In this document: piece after piece, positions 20,075 through 31,426 of the stretch
Layout of the letters: each line of letters opens with the position of its first letter
Numbering within the stretch: the stretch's first letter is position 1
NCBI GenBank assembly: GCA_019828595.1
Contig: JAHQRK010000008.1
Location: forward strand, 2,046,001-2,110,000
Origin: Aphanomyces cochlioides
Lineage: Eukaryota > Oomycota > Saprolegniomycetes > Saprolegniales > Verrucalvaceae
Reading direction: 5' to 3'
DNA length: 64,000 nucleotides
The notes under the pieces: model-generated
What the model was told of the DNA's origin: nothing
Databases searched by the model: none
What the model saw: the letters and a program-made list of their open reading frames with translations, nothing else
Program-made: the position numbers and the translations under genes

Positions 20075-21964
20075 TTACTGGTGTTCAACTCGAAAAGACA
20101 TGGGATATTTGTCGAATAGCTCGTTGTATCCAGCTTGAGAGAAAAGGACTGAGACCGCTTCGATGATGTTTCGATAGTCGAAGTCGTCAGGCGAGAGCAA
20201 ACGAATTGTTCGCCTGATGGAAGCTGTCCAACTGACAAATATAATCTCGTTCCATAGTAAAATCGGTAGAGGCTTTTTGCCATCGAACTTGGTTGCATTT
20301 CTTTGAGTCCATAAGGAGTACGTGATGGAAGCACAAAGGAGGGACCATAATTTGAATAATGCGTCATGCAGGTGTTTTCCTCGCGTATTGGTCTTGAAGC
20401 GACTGATATTCGTGGTGGTTGCCCAATCAAACTTAACACCATAAGCACTCCATGCTCGCTCTTGGAACATCCAAACTTGATGTACATGATGACATGTATG
20501 GAAGGCATGATGAAAAGTCTCAACATCCGAGCAATCTTCGTAGACACAACAAATAGCGTCAGGGTTTTGGATCTGCATATAGGAAAACCTCGAGTTGACG
20601 GGTAACATCTTCATGTGCAATCGAAACCATACATCGCCTTGAACAGGTGGAGGTAGATTACACACAGTACGAATGAGACGGATATACTTTGCTATGTCTT
20701 TGTCAGTTCTTGTCGTAGTCTTCATAGGATGTATAGCTTCAGTCTGGGGGGCGTGGTAAGCTAAATGCACCACGTTTTTCTTGGGCCACGACTCGAAAGG
20801 TAAATCAGCATCCTTGATTCTGGCTGTAAACGGATGTTGACAAGTCGGGACATTAGGCAGTGGCGACCCTTGCCGAATGTCAAACGATCGAACAACTTTG
20901 TCGAAGATTCGTGTGAGTTGATTGTAAATGTCGGTTGTGCGGGGCAATGTGGCAAAGTCCATGACTCCGTCCTGGTTTAGACAAACTTGGGCAGCTGGAT
21001 TGTTCGACGACATTCGGTTCACGAACATGGTCTCTGTTGGCCAAGCACCATGTGGGGTCAGGAAATCCTTCAGGCATCTGAGACCATTTTTGGCCCCGTG
21101 GCGGCACCAGAGACGCATGTCTTCATCTTTCACGACATTTGCTAACATCTTAGCAGAGCCGAAGTGCATTGCGTCGTAGGCTGTGAGCCATACCGGGAGG
21201 TTCAGTACCGTGTCGAGATTTGGAGGCACGCCGATTCGCTTACTCATGTCTGTGGCTGACCAATGTTTCCAAGTATCAAGCCACAGTGGATGGAGCTCGC
21301 GAAGCAAAAGCCACTTGGAGCTTGCATTTGGGTAGTATGAAAGAAAATCGAATGGGTGACTGTCTCGGAATAACTGATGTATTGTGCGGCTAAATTGTCG
21401 CTGTACAAGTTTCTTCCACACCAGGATTTCACCAGGAGAATCGGCAGACATAAAGAGCTGTAAACGAAGAAGGCGTTGTGTTCGCAGCCTCGATGCAATG
21501 TGGGGGATTCCCAAGCCTAAAGGCTTGTCGTACTGCCACCTTCTATGGATTGAGGGACGGTAACTCTCATCGAGCTGGGTCTTGCGGCAAAGTATGAACT
21601 TGTTTAACATTTGTTGCCACGTAACGACCATAGCAGGAGGCACAGGTACAACGGCTGTTACATGCCACAACATAGATAGCAACATCGTGGAGGCAATAAG
21701 CTTTCGGCCCTGCAATGTCCTTGCTCGTTTACCCCATAGTTGAAAGGACGAGATGAATTTGTCGTTGAGTTTTTGAAGTTGGGAGTCAGCCGAAAGTCGA
21801 TGGCCAAAGAGAATACCAAGATATTTCGTACACTGACCAGTTGGTACGATATTGAGCAAACCATCTGCTTCGATGTCTTCTTGATCGAGATGGTCGTTGA
21901 GAACCAAGGTCATGCACTTGGAACGATTCAGACGGGCCCCTGAAGCCGTGCAAAACTCTTCCAC
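20075..21964 (-). pseudogene. Family B LINE ORF2, C-terminal fragment
   Basis: This fragment is open through its whole length (about 630 codons). It begins just after the FADD block of the reverse transcriptase and includes the C-terminal CC-x4-C-x6-HH-x2-F zinc-knuckle-like motif. The endonuclease and the catalytic core are lost through 5' truncation. Confidence 0.9.
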
Positions 21965-21965
21965 C

Positions 21966-21979
21966 GCTCCTATGGCTCA
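21966..21979 (+). repeat. tRNA-Met 5' stub between E5 and E6
   Basis: The same 14-nt tRNA start is followed by the family C 3' end. The base after A14 is G in both the tRNA and the element, so the junction could be one base further right. Confidence 0.93.
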
Positions 21980-22060
21980 GTGTACAATCGCGTATATTGA
22001 ATTTAATTATACGCTAAATAGTAATGACCGTCATTAATCACTCTTGAGTGAATAATATTG
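21980..22060 (-). promoter_or_regulatory. Family C 3'-terminal hairpin cluster
   Basis: Three inverted repeats follow each other: GCGTATA/TATACGC (21990-21996 with 22008-22014), TAATGAC/GTCATTA (22022-22036) and TCACTC-TT-GAGTGA (22038-22051). A TAATATTGG motif follows (22052-22060), recalling TAATATTGCC of families A and B. This looks like the family C version of the 3'-terminal structured module. Confidence 0.55.
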
Positions 22061-22789
22061 GTGCTTGTGAGATTTGAACTCAAGAAGTTTTACCTCTTGA
22101 AACTTGATTTCTGTTGTATCAGTTGATACAGTGCAATGTTGACACTTGACACGTCGAATCTTGGACTTGGGTGAGGGTCATCATGTTTCGTGACAAGGTG
22201 ACTGGTCTTGGGTGTTGTAGACATGGGACAGAAGTGTCTGTTCTTCGTCATCAGATGGCTGTGGAATAATCTTGGACGGGGCCATCATCTGGAGAACTCC
22301 CAAATGTTGGCTTGACTCATCTTGGACGGGACCAGTGCCATAGGAAATATCCACATGTTGGTTGGACTCATCTTGGACGGAGCAGATTTCTTGTCTCAAT
22401 GGCGCGTCATTGTCGGAACATGGGTGCGCTGTGTCCAAATGTTTCTTCGGCCACATCTTGTATCTTGATTTTTGTATAGGGCGTCTTGGAGTCCACTCGT
22501 TGGGTAGTGTGAAATTCTTGAGGATGAGATTGGAGAACTTCCTTGTGGATTTAATGGCTGCGGGTTCATTTTCCGATTTGCCTGCTGCCCAACACACCGT
22601 CAGGCTGCCTCTCCGTTGCCTCGCTTTGGTTGCTTGCCTCTCGTTTGCGTTCCTTCTCGTCCGTGGTTTGGCCTTGCTTGTCCGACGTTGTTCCCTCTGC
22701 CTTGAAGCTCGACCTGCCTCGTTGTGTTCCTGCTTTGCGCCACACTTGTTGCTGCGTCTCTCGTGTTCTCCTGTCTCGCTGTTCGATCG

Positions 22790-23290
22790 TCGTTGTTGCC
22801 GTCGCTGTCGTCTCTGCCGTGTGGCTGCTCGCTTGTCTCTGTCTTGGCCGTGTCGCTGTCTCTGTCGTGTCTGCCGTGTGGCTGCTCGCTTGTCTCTGTC
22901 TTGGCCGTGTCGCTGTCTCTGTCGTGTCTGCTGTGTGATTGCTCGCTTGTATCTGTTGTGGCCGTGTCGCTGTCTCTGTCGTCTCTGCCGTGTGGCTGCT
23001 CGCTTGTCTCTGTCTTGGCCGTGTCGCTGTCTCTGTCGTGTGATTGCTCGCTTATCTCTGTCTTGGCCGTGTCGCTGTCTCTGTCGTGTCTGCCGTGTGA
23101 CTGCTCGCTTGTCTCTGTTGTGGCCGTGTTGCTGTCGCTGTCGTGTCTGCCGTGTGGCTGCTCGCTTGTCTCTGTTTTGGCCGTGTCGCTGTCGCTGTCA
23201 TCTCTGCCGTGTGGCTGCTCGCTTGTCTCTGTTTTGGCCGTGTCGCTGTCGCTGTCGTCTCTGCCGTGTGGCTGCTCGCTTGTCTGCTGC
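22790..23290. repeat. 57-bp minisatellite, about nine units
   Basis: GCTCGCTTGTCTCTG-type blocks recur at 22827, 22884, 22941, 22998, 23046, 23103, 23160, 23217 and 23274. The spacing is 57 bp, with one 48-bp step. The units are rich in GTGTCGCTGTCTCTGTCG. Because 57 is 19 codons, several frames stay open on both strands; the long Cys/Arg/Leu- and Ser/Leu-rich frames are by-products. Confidence 0.9.
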
Positions 23291-23846
23291 TACGATGGGC
23301 GTTTCCAAGGAAGAATTTCAAGGCGTTGAAGACATCAAGGCGTTCAAGACTTGGTTTTTTGAAGCTATGGCTCCGAATGGCGACCATCCTGTGTACTTCG
23401 CTCGTCGGAGGAAGGGGTGGTAGAAGGAGTCTGAACTGCCAGCGATGGGGGCCTTCCTGGAGGGCTCTCTACGCATATGGACGTCTTCTCGCAATGACCC
23501 CGGTCTGAGGGTAGCGGTTGACTTGCTTCGACATTTTTTGGCCTCAATTCATGGAGCCGGACAGTTCTGCGGAAGTGTATGTTGGCTGACTCCCTTCATG
23601 CATGGATGCAGGGCTAAGAACCTGGTCAGTTCGTGTCCGTGGAAGTGGATTGAGTGCTTTGGGTTTGCCTCTTTGTGGGTTTGTCTCTTTATGGCTTTAT
23701 GCCTTTCGGCCTTTGGCCTTGATTTTGGGTGTCCCTTTCTTTTTACTCCTTTGTTGGAGCCCCCGGGGGTAGCGGTCAAGTCAAGACTTCGTCGGAAAAG
23801 GAAAAGGAGGTTTGGCGACTTTGGCTTTGATGACTTGTTTGTGTAG
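23281..23846 (+). pseudogene. Possible gene fragment of unknown origin, interrupted by TAG
   Basis: A plus-strand frame starts at an ATG at 23294 (MGVSKEEFQGVEDIK...). It meets a TAG at 23421-23423 and continues in the same frame to 23846, about 184 codons in all. The first ~100 residues have ordinary amino-acid composition, somewhat like the start of a retroelement Gag protein. The last part is Phe/Leu-rich and ends in a basic stretch. It runs opposite to the LINE. I do not recognise the product, and chance openness next to the minisatellite cannot be excluded. Confidence 0.3.
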
Positions 23847-24321
23847 GGTGGCGAGCGCGCGCGATATTTGCTTTTTGTGTTTGTTGGCGATCAAGTTTGG
23901 CGATTTTCGACTTCAAGAAAGCGCGAAGAAACGTGGGGGTTAGCACACGAGCGCAGCTATGGGCGGCCCGTTCACCAACTTTCGGTAAGTTTCTTCTTTG
24001 TTTTTGTGGCTTGACTTTTGCTTAGTTTGCTTTTGGTTTGCGACGAAACCTTCTGAAAATCGCTAAGTCTTCAAGAAATTCTCGCCGATTTCACGCGAAG
24101 CGCTGCCCAAATTCTTAATTTTGTAATTCAGCCTTGAATTACCAATTTTTCTTGTGTTTTTTGGTTTGATTTCAAGTTTGCCTTGGCTGCAAGTAAGTTG
24201 GTCAGCTAGAATCACTTCTAACTTGAAAATTTAGTTTGAATTTGCATTGGATCGATCAAGTTCAAATCCACTCTTGAAATTTGGAGCGGCTTTATGTTGG
24301 CTGAAGAAGGCGAGTCGATTT

Positions 24322-27300
24322 TTATGAAGTTGATCCTCCGCGTCCATGACTTGCAAACGCCTTGGTATGTCGTTTGAAATATTCCTTGTATTGAGTTTGT
24401 CGTTTTAGGACAACAAGAATGCGGTTGACGGTTTGGAGCGTCTGCTCATCGTTATTTTGACGAAGCCATCGGCGAACGTTTGAACTCCAAAACGTGAACG
24501 CGATATCATTGAGAGCAGGTATGTATGGTGTTGGAGCATTGTCGAATTTGACTCGGTTGCGGTGTGTCCATAGGAGATGAAGGATGGTGCACATCAACAT
24601 GAACCATAACTGGTGCAACAAGTCCTTGTGCGAAGACCAACGCCTTGCGACTTAAAGGAGTCAAGATTTTCAATCCAATCCCAACTGAAGCGTACTCCGA
24701 ATGGACCCCAAGCTTCTCTGTGAGGTAACCAAACACTGCGGATCCGTCGGCAATCCATGAATAGATGCTGCTTAGTCTCGCGTTCGTAGCACTGGGGATA
24801 GCAGCATTGTACAGCATTGGGGTGAGCAGATTCCATGAATCGAAACTTGTCGCTAACGGGAAGAATGTCATAGATAGCACGAAACCAAACGTCCGCCTGA
24901 ACTGGTGTAACAATCTTGGACAATGGCTTGACGTATCTCGACAGGTAAACGCTGATCGTTTTCTTGTCTGGTCTCATTGATGTTTCTAGGGGATGCTTCT
25001 TCGTCATTGGCGGTGCATGGAAGGTTATCTGCTTCAGTATCTTGGCTGTCCAGGAACAGAAAGGTATGTCTTGTTCATTGTGTCGAAAGACAATGAAGCT
25101 TTGTTGTTCAGGACTACGTGGAACTGCACCTGCAACCGGCACGTCAGCCTGAGTCCAAACATCGGTTGCCATTGAGGTCAAGAGCTTGTAGAAGTGTTGG
25201 AAACTCGTTGGAATTGGTGAGTCATCGACAAAGTCGTCTTCGAGTGCGGTCATCATGGCTTTGAATTCGTCGTAGGTTGGCCATGTCCTTGTTGGAGTCA
25301 AGAAATCTTGCAAGCTTTGAAAGCCACTGCGGGCCAAGTGACGATACCAATCGCGATGATTTTTCAACTTGATCGCCAAGGAAGACGTCCCCTCTCGACC
25401 GGACACTTGGAACAGTGGGTGCGACGACAACCAAATCGGCATTTGGATCATCTGATGAATTGTAGGTTCATGTGGCGTTTTGGCAGTCATTGGAATTTTG
25501 GCCCAATGCTTCCAAATGTCTTGCCATAATGGCGACAGCAAATTGCGTTGGACAAGCTTGTTGTTGAGCGATGGATGGTATACCAAGAAATCCCACCGAT
25601 CATTACGAGAATATGGGCTCATACATCGGCGCAATCGATCTGAAGGTAAAATTGCCCACGATTGCGATGTATCATGCTCCTCTTTGACTAGAAGCTGGAG
25701 CCGTATGAGTCGTTGTTTGCGAATAGTTGAGGCTATGTGAGGCACTTTCAAGCCAATTTTTGGGTCGTGCACAAGGCCACCAGCAGCAAGAGCCAGATAT
25801 TTTTCTGTCGTTTGAGTCCTGCGACTGAGAACAAATTTGTTCACCATGGATTGCCACTGCTGAATGGTACTGTCTTGAATTGGTAAAACCATGGTGTAAT
25901 GCCACAACTGTGATAGGAGCATGGTGTTTACGAGTAATCTTCGACCTTTGATCGTTCTCGCTCGACACGCCCAAGTGGTGAAGGATTTGTAGAACTTGTC
26001 GGTGATGGTTTTGATTTGTAGGTTTGGATCCAAGTTATGACCTAGGTGGATGCCCAGATACTTGACTGGAAATCCACTGGGAACCATATTCAATCTCGGG
26101 TGGTGGACAACGGGCTGTTTGCTGTCGAGAGTGAGTACTTTGCTTTTGCTCCTGTTTAACTTGGCACCAGAGTGACGACAAAACTTGTCGACAAGTTGCA
26201 ATTGCGCTTCAAGGTCTACCAGAGATCCAGAAACAAGGGTTGTGTCGTCTGCGAACAAGAGGACCGAAGCGATCCCTCCTTCTGCGTTGGAAAAGGCGAA
26301 GCCGCGCTCCGGGTGGTTGCGCAACAATTGTGCAAGTGGCTCGATCGTCATCACAAACAACATTGAAGACAAAGGGTCGCCTTGCTTGACTCCCCGCGTT
26401 GGATGGAACGGCTGTGTAAGTTCTCCATTGATGTTCAAACTTACTTTGGTGTCTTTGTAGAGGAGTTTGATCCAGTTAATAAAGTTGTCTCCCACATTAA
26501 ACTTTTGGAGTACTTGATACATGAAGTTGTGGTTCACGCGGTCATAAGCTTTCTCGAAATCCAAGAACATGGCGTAAGCTTCTTCACTGAATATTGTGCA
26601 ATAATGCTGAAGATCTTGAAGGAAAATGACGTGATCATGAATACGTCTGCCTTTGACGAATCCATTTTGCTCTGGTTGGATGATACTTGGCAATACATGC
26701 GATAGCCTGTAGGCCAAAGCTCTCGACAAGACCTTCACCTCCACTGGAATCAATGCAATGGGACGATAGTTGGCGGGATTCCGACGGTTGCCGCCCTTGA
26801 AGAGCAATGAGATTGCTGACCATCGCTGGAAGTCAAGTAAGCTTCCCTTGCGACTTCGATCTTGAAACACAATTCGTAGAATTTCGCCGAAGAGAAGTGA
26901 GTCCACTTGGTAAAAACAAGCTGGGAATCCATCGATGCCAGGCGACTTGTGTGGATTCATTGTTCTTATGGATTGAGCGAGTTCCGCCGCTGTCACTGGT
27001 ATATCTAGCGAAGCGGACTCGTCCTCCGACAGTTCGCGTTCCAGGACTTCAAGGAAGGAGTTGAGCTCTTCAGTGTTTCTGTTTGACACGACGTCATCGT
27101 CAGTCATGACTGCAGACCAATGGTTATTGAATGCTTGGTGGATTTCTTCAGGTATGTCTGTGATGTTCCCTTCACTGTCATAACATTCCACGATAGGAAC
27201 TGCGTAACGACTTGATTGGGGCTTTCGAAAGAAGTGAGATGTAGCCGTTTCGTTGTGCGTGGCATGGAAGTCAAAGCTGAGGTCGGCGCGACGTTGTTTT

Positions 27301-28463
27301 ATCTCTTGTTTACGTTCTTCATAGTTGGCTTTTGCGACCTCGAGCGCGTCATCGTTGATCCGTCGTTGTCGATGTTTCAATTGAGCTTGAAGCCACTGAA
27401 TTTGAGCCGCTTGAAGTTCATTGCGCTGGTCGGTTATCAATCGAGCATGATACTTCTGCAGGAACTTCTTCGTCCGATGTTTCCAACGGGACCACAGTGA
27501 TCCTGGCTCCTGAGATGCTCTCAACTCATTGAGGAGTGCATCCGCTTCATTTTTGATGGCTTCTCTTACTTCTGAGATGGTCATCAATTCTTTTGGTAAT
27601 TTCCAATAGCTCTTCTGGCGCTTAATTTGGATAGGTTGAAGCTCCACGAAGTGCCAAAGGTGGTCGGTGTCTGCTGTGGGTTCGAAGTATTCCGTTGTAC
27701 GAACCCAGCTAGATAAGATTGGATCCAGCAGAATGTAATCCAGCCGATTGAGTCTTTGAGGTGACGAATAAACCCTTCGTGTAGGATTGTAGCTGCGCCA
27801 AGCGTCCACGACATTGAGCTCTTGGATCCAAGCAAAGCAAGATTGTCGGTGAGTGTGATGATTTGAAACTTCTGACCCCCTGGAATCAAGGTCTCTGTCC
27901 ATTGGAAGGTTGAAGTCACCCAAGACGACATGCCTAGAGTTGAGCGGAAAATTTCGCGGCAAGGAATTGAAGAACGCGTCACGTTCATTGTCTTGCACTG
28001 GCGCGTATATATTGTGGTAATAAATCGGATCATCACCCCACATAGAGCTAACCACCATGTAGCGATCCTCGATGTCGTATTGGGTTTCGTGGTGAAGATG
28101 TTCGAAACCCGGCACTGTGGCTTGGAAGACCATCGCAACACCACCTGAGCGGTATTGCTCCACTTGGTCGGAATTTTGTCGATGGTCGTTTGAAGCAAGG
28201 AAGTACTGGTCTTTGCCAAGAGCATGCGTCAAGTGGAATTGGAACTTGTCGAATTGCACGATACCAGCAAATTTGGTCTCTTGTAAGCCGACAATGTTGT
28301 ACCTCGAGATCATGGAATTTACAAGTAAGTTTCCACTATCTCTCGATACACCATTGATATTGGCTGTGGCGATAGATAACTTGGATAGCGAAGAGTTTGG
28401 AAAGGATGGTTGCGTTGAGTTTGTTGGTGGATTGTTTGGGTGTGTTTGTGGTTGACCTTGCAC
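24322..28463 (-). pseudogene. Family C LINE ORF2: APE endonuclease / reverse transcriptase, frameshifted near C-terminus
   Basis: The main frame (24594-28463, 1,289 codons) has APE motifs: TANING (34-38), QETK with Glu62, NIYAPV, GDFN (182-185), RLDY (240-243) and TDH (266-268). The reverse transcriptase has KSPGIDG and FADD (737-740). A CC-x2-C-type zinc-knuckle-like motif precedes the break. Near 24630 the frame shifts by one base, and the last ~100 codons, which align with the A and B C-termini, continue in another frame to 24322. The ORF has no ATG at its start: codon 28463 is GTG, and the frame overlaps the ORF1 TAA. The shift could be a mutation or a sequencing error. Confidence 0.88.
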
Positions 28464-28466
28464 AAC

Positions 28467-28483
28467 AGCCGCGAGGACTTTAG
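28467..28483 (-). promoter_or_regulatory. Conserved ORF1-stop/ORF2 junction (family C)
   Basis: CTAAAGTCCTCGCGGCT on the minus strand matches the family B block at 14 of 17 bases or better, in a region where the proteins on either side hardly align. The ORF1 TAA is at 28480-28482, and ORF2 reads ACT-AAA-GTC in the +1 frame across it. Confidence 0.5.
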
Positions 28484-31173
28484 TACAAGAGGATGTGTCG
28501 GCGCTGCAGACGGGTATTGTCCTGGCCGACGAATGCCATTGACGAGTTGTTTGTAGGTTGATATGCGTCTAGGCTGAGTTGCCAGATCCACGAAGTCATT
28601 TCCGTTTTGCACAAGTGGTGCAATTCCTCTGCGAATTGTTGTCCAAACGACGATTTCAACAGCGCCCAGAGCGTATTCGATGCAAGCATCCTTACATGCT
28701 TGGTTGGGAGCCACTCAACGGGTTGGCGTGTGAGGTAAAGTAGCCAAATGTCATTCTTGAAGACTAACGGTGCTTGGACAGAGAGCCATAACTCGAATGC
28801 TGAGAGGGCGTCTTCGACGTGCTCAGATGAAAAGGCTGGATGGTTTGCGGCGTCCTTGAAGAACTCGGGAGAGTTTGAGATTTCTTCAAGTCGTGACCAC
28901 CGTGGGTGTTCCTGGAACGTAAATTTGAACCCGTTGGTGAATGAATCCACTAAAGGAAGTTGAGTCGCGGCAATCCATCGATGCCAGGTATGCATTCGGA
29001 CGACTTTGGAGTATTCATGGTACGAATTGATAGCGAGTTTGGTGAGCACGACGTTCATGCTTTGAGGTTGCGTGTGGATTATCTTCCACAAAGAGTCCAC
29101 ATTGCACCGTCGGATCGAATCGACTACATCAAGTTCTGTTCCTGAGTAGTCTGTGGTTGCGATGACTTGAGTGTGTTGCTCGAAGGAGGTTCCGTCTTCA
29201 GCACTTTGTTGCAGGACATTCATGAACTCTTCCATGGTAAGGTTGTCTGGATGCCAGTCGAGTTTGTTGCTAACGACGTGTTGCTTCTTGACGTAGGCAG
29301 ACTTCATGGCCGCTACGTCGGTGGGGAGTTTGTTGACTTTTGGTATGTACACTCGAGTTGAAACATCTTGATGTATTTCAAGTGTGCGTGTGCTGGCCTC
29401 GATTTGATTGAGGACATCGAAGAAGTTGTCGGATGCCCACGACTTGACAGTCGGCGATGACTGCTGAACTGCCGTTCTCTTCTTGCGTCGTGGTGCTTCA
29501 AATCCGTCTTCTTCGCCGGTCTGACTTGTGTTTCTCTTGGTAGATTTGGCATCGACTTCCATCTCTTCTCCCTTATCAGCGTTGCGGCCATCAAGGGAGG
29601 AGGTGCTGTCGTTCGTTTGTTGATTGGGATCATTATTGGATTCCTCGACTTCCATTTCCTCGGCTTGTTCCTCCTGCTGAGGTTCTTCCGTTTGGTTGGA
29701 GCCTTGGTGCAACTCCTCGACTTCCATTTCCTCGCCTTGTTCCTCCTGCTGAGGCTTAGCTGCTTCGCGGGGTGGCTGGTCGTCGGTCTTTGGACGCTTG
29801 GGTTGTTGTTGCGATTCTGATTCTTCTTCCTTGTGGGGACTTGACGGCTGTGAAGCCATAGATTCCACGAGTTGGTCAAGATCCAAGCAATGAGGAGAAC
29901 GCGCGCCCGTACGTTGGCTTGACTTTTCGTAGTCTTTGACGAAGACATTGTAGGTTACGCCGTCCATGCGCAATTGATCGGTGGCGTGTCCGTTAACAAT
30001 GAGTTGATTAGGAGCGGTTGACTCCAAGAAGTAAACCCTCCACACATTCGACTGGCACGTGATATTGGGTAAATGTTGACGGTACGCTTGAAAGACTGGT
30101 TTTGTCTTGAGTCGCTTCAATAGGCGAAACAGTTTGTCCGTATCAAAGTTGAAACGGATACCAACAATATCCATGAAGTAAAGTGCATCCATTGGGTCCT
30201 TTGGCGCTTTTGATCCTCCCGAGAAGTGACGCGGCGTCTTGTTGGTTGTGGCTGTCGAGAATGGGTACGACTTGCCATAGATGGAGATCTCTTGACCTTC
30301 CAATTCAGAGCGAACGAATGGCGACGTGATAGACACCACGATATCACCATCGCGTGCCTTGTTGAGTTGAACAAACTCGAGCAAGAGGTGAGCCCAAGAA
30401 GCCTGGGCGTTCTCCTTGAAGATTGCGGCAATGAGTTTCTCATTGGAGAACTCGCGGTCTTTGAACGCGTCGCCCGTTTTGATCCACACTGTGGCGGTAG
30501 CTGTTTTTGGTTTCGAAGGTGTGGCGTCTGAAATGACTTGTAGGACTTCATCCTCGTCAGCTTCTTCGTTGCGAGCAAGTTGCATCAACTTGTCGAGATA
30601 CTCGGTCGTCGGGCGGGTCAAGACGGTCTTCACCCGCTCCGTAGTAGGTTTCCCTACCCCTTTGCGTAACAAATCCGCATAGGTCAATTTTTGAGGTGCT
30701 GGTTGCACGACACGTGGCGGAGTTCCTTCGGGGTCCGAGAGGTCGACATGGAGTCGAGTGCCAGGTGCGTTGTTCGAAGGAGTTGGTGGTGATGTTTCTT
30801 CATTAGGTGGCGAGTCATTTGAGCCAGGAGCGCTCATTGCGGCTTCAGCAGCGCGAGCGAGCGGCGCATCGTCTCGGTTGTGAGACTCGGCGGTTGGCTC
30901 GGGACTTGGAACGTTTCGAGCGTTCGAGTCGGTGGAAGGTTCCAGTGATTCACGACAGTCGTTTGGAGGCTGCGACAAGTGATCAGCATCCTCACGAGAG
31001 TCCAAAGAGGTGCTCGCGACGAGCGGTGGTTCGGTCATCGGCGCATCGACAAGAGGTGCAAAGGACGAGGTTTCATCGTGGTGATTGTTTTCATTAGGCA
31101 TGCGACCATAAGAATCTTCAAAGACGCGAGCGCTGGGAGCATTGGCGGTAGCTGACGTGGCGGTGGACGACAT
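28480..31173 (-). CDS. Family C LINE ORF1 protein (intact)
   Basis: This 897-aa ORF1 starts at an ATG (31171-31173) with A at -3, 82 nt from the element 5' end. The N-terminal third is Ser/Pro/Glu-rich and probably disordered. A middle region with LYFMDIVGIRFNF and, further on, VWRVYFLE looks like the beta-strand motifs of an RRM fold and lines up with the same region of families A and B. An acidic stretch follows with three near-identical EEMEV(E/D) repeats (about 29555-29750). The C-terminal part is predicted globular, with no known domain. Presumed role: RNA binding in the retrotransposition complex. There is no CCHC knuckle. Confidence 0.82.
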   Translation of the reverse strand: MSSTATSATANAPSARVFEDSYGRMPNENNHHDETSSFAPLVDAPMTEPPLVASTSLDSREDADHLSQPPNDCRESLEPSTDSNARNVPSPEPTAESHNRDDAPLARAAEAAMSAPGSNDSPPNEETSPPTPSNNAPGTRLHVDLSDPEGTPPRVVQPAPQKLTYADLLRKGVGKPTTERVKTVLTRPTTEYLDKLMQLARNEEADEDEVLQVISDATPSKPKTATATVWIKTGDAFKDREFSNEKLIAAIFKENAQASWAHLLLEFVQLNKARDGDIVVSITSPFVRSELEGQEISIYGKSYPFSTATTNKTPRHFSGGSKAPKDPMDALYFMDIVGIRFNFDTDKLFRLLKRLKTKPVFQAYRQHLPNITCQSNVWRVYFLESTAPNQLIVNGHATDQLRMDGVTYNVFVKDYEKSSQRTGARSPHCLDLDQLVESMASQPSSPHKEEESESQQQPKRPKTDDQPPREAAKPQQEEQGEEMEVEELHQGSNQTEEPQQEEQAEEMEVEESNNDPNQQTNDSTSSLDGRNADKGEEMEVDAKSTKRNTSQTGEEDGFEAPRRKKRTAVQQSSPTVKSWASDNFFDVLNQIEASTRTLEIHQDVSTRVYIPKVNKLPTDVAAMKSAYVKKQHVVSNKLDWHPDNLTMEEFMNVLQQSAEDGTSFEQHTQVIATTDYSGTELDVVDSIRRCNVDSLWKIIHTQPQSMNVVLTKLAINSYHEYSKVVRMHTWHRWIAATQLPLVDSFTNGFKFTFQEHPRWSRLEEISNSPEFFKDAANHPAFSSEHVEDALSAFELWLSVQAPLVFKNDIWLLYLTRQPVEWLPTKHVRMLASNTLWALLKSSFGQQFAEELHHLCKTEMTSWIWQLSLDAYQPTNNSSMAFVGQDNTRLQRRHILLY

Positions 31174-31255
31174 ACTTCACTTCACTTGGGAGGCGGGAGG
31201 GGTACCTTACTTGAACTGACTACTGACTTGAGTGGTTGACGGCAAAAGTAAAAGT

Positions 31256-31269
31256 GCTCCTATGGCTCA
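31256..31269 (+). repeat. tRNA-Met 5' stub between E6 and E7
   Basis: GCTCCTATGGCTCA joins the family C 5' end to the family A 3' end. The base before it is T, from E6. Confidence 0.94.
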
Positions 31270-31426
31270 CTGCAATGGGGAGGTATATTAATAGACTTTC
31301 AATATCTACTAATACTAATATTGCCTACTAACGGCTCATCCCACTTCCAAATGCTTCAGCAGATTTTCTACTTTGGGCTTTGGAGTACAGCGATTTTTGA
31401 CTTGTTGAATAAATACTTGGGGCTTG

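Larger units (their letters stand above)
18569..21965 (-). mobile_element. E5: family B LINE, 5'-truncated (3.4 kb)
   Basis: This copy contains the family B 3' end, an intact ORF3 and the C-terminal ~630 codons of ORF2. It ends inside the reverse-transcriptase region at about 21964, next to the stub at 21966. Confidence 0.94.
22061..24321. other. Long 3' region of E6, mostly unexplained
   Basis: About 2.3 kb lies between ORF2 and the element 3' end. From the left, 22181-22597 is a minus-strand open frame of 138 codons without an ATG and with short internal repeats (VQDES motifs). Next comes the 57-bp minisatellite (22790-23290). Then a plus-strand frame runs through 23280-23846 with one TAG. 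Last is a T-rich stretch containing ATGGGCGGCCCG near 23961, followed by a GTAAGT splice-donor-like sequence. I recognise no product. Foreign sequence captured by the element is possible. Confidence 0.5.
21980..31255 (-). mobile_element. E6: family C LINE, full length (9.3 kb)
   Basis: This third LINE family is in the same orientation and at the same tRNA position. From its 5' end (31255) it has an 82-nt 5' UTR, ORF1 (28480-31173), ORF2 (24322-28463, one frameshift) and a long 3' region of 2.3 kb. It is clearly related to A and B in domain order but strongly diverged in sequence. Only one copy lies in the window, so I cannot verify that the whole 3' region belongs to the element. Confidence 0.88.

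Noticed and set aside
22362..23423. 353-codon plus-strand frame rich in Cys, Arg and Leu, and the overlapping Ser/Leu-rich frame
   Set aside because: Both come from the 57-bp minisatellite, whose length is a multiple of three; there is no independent sign of coding.
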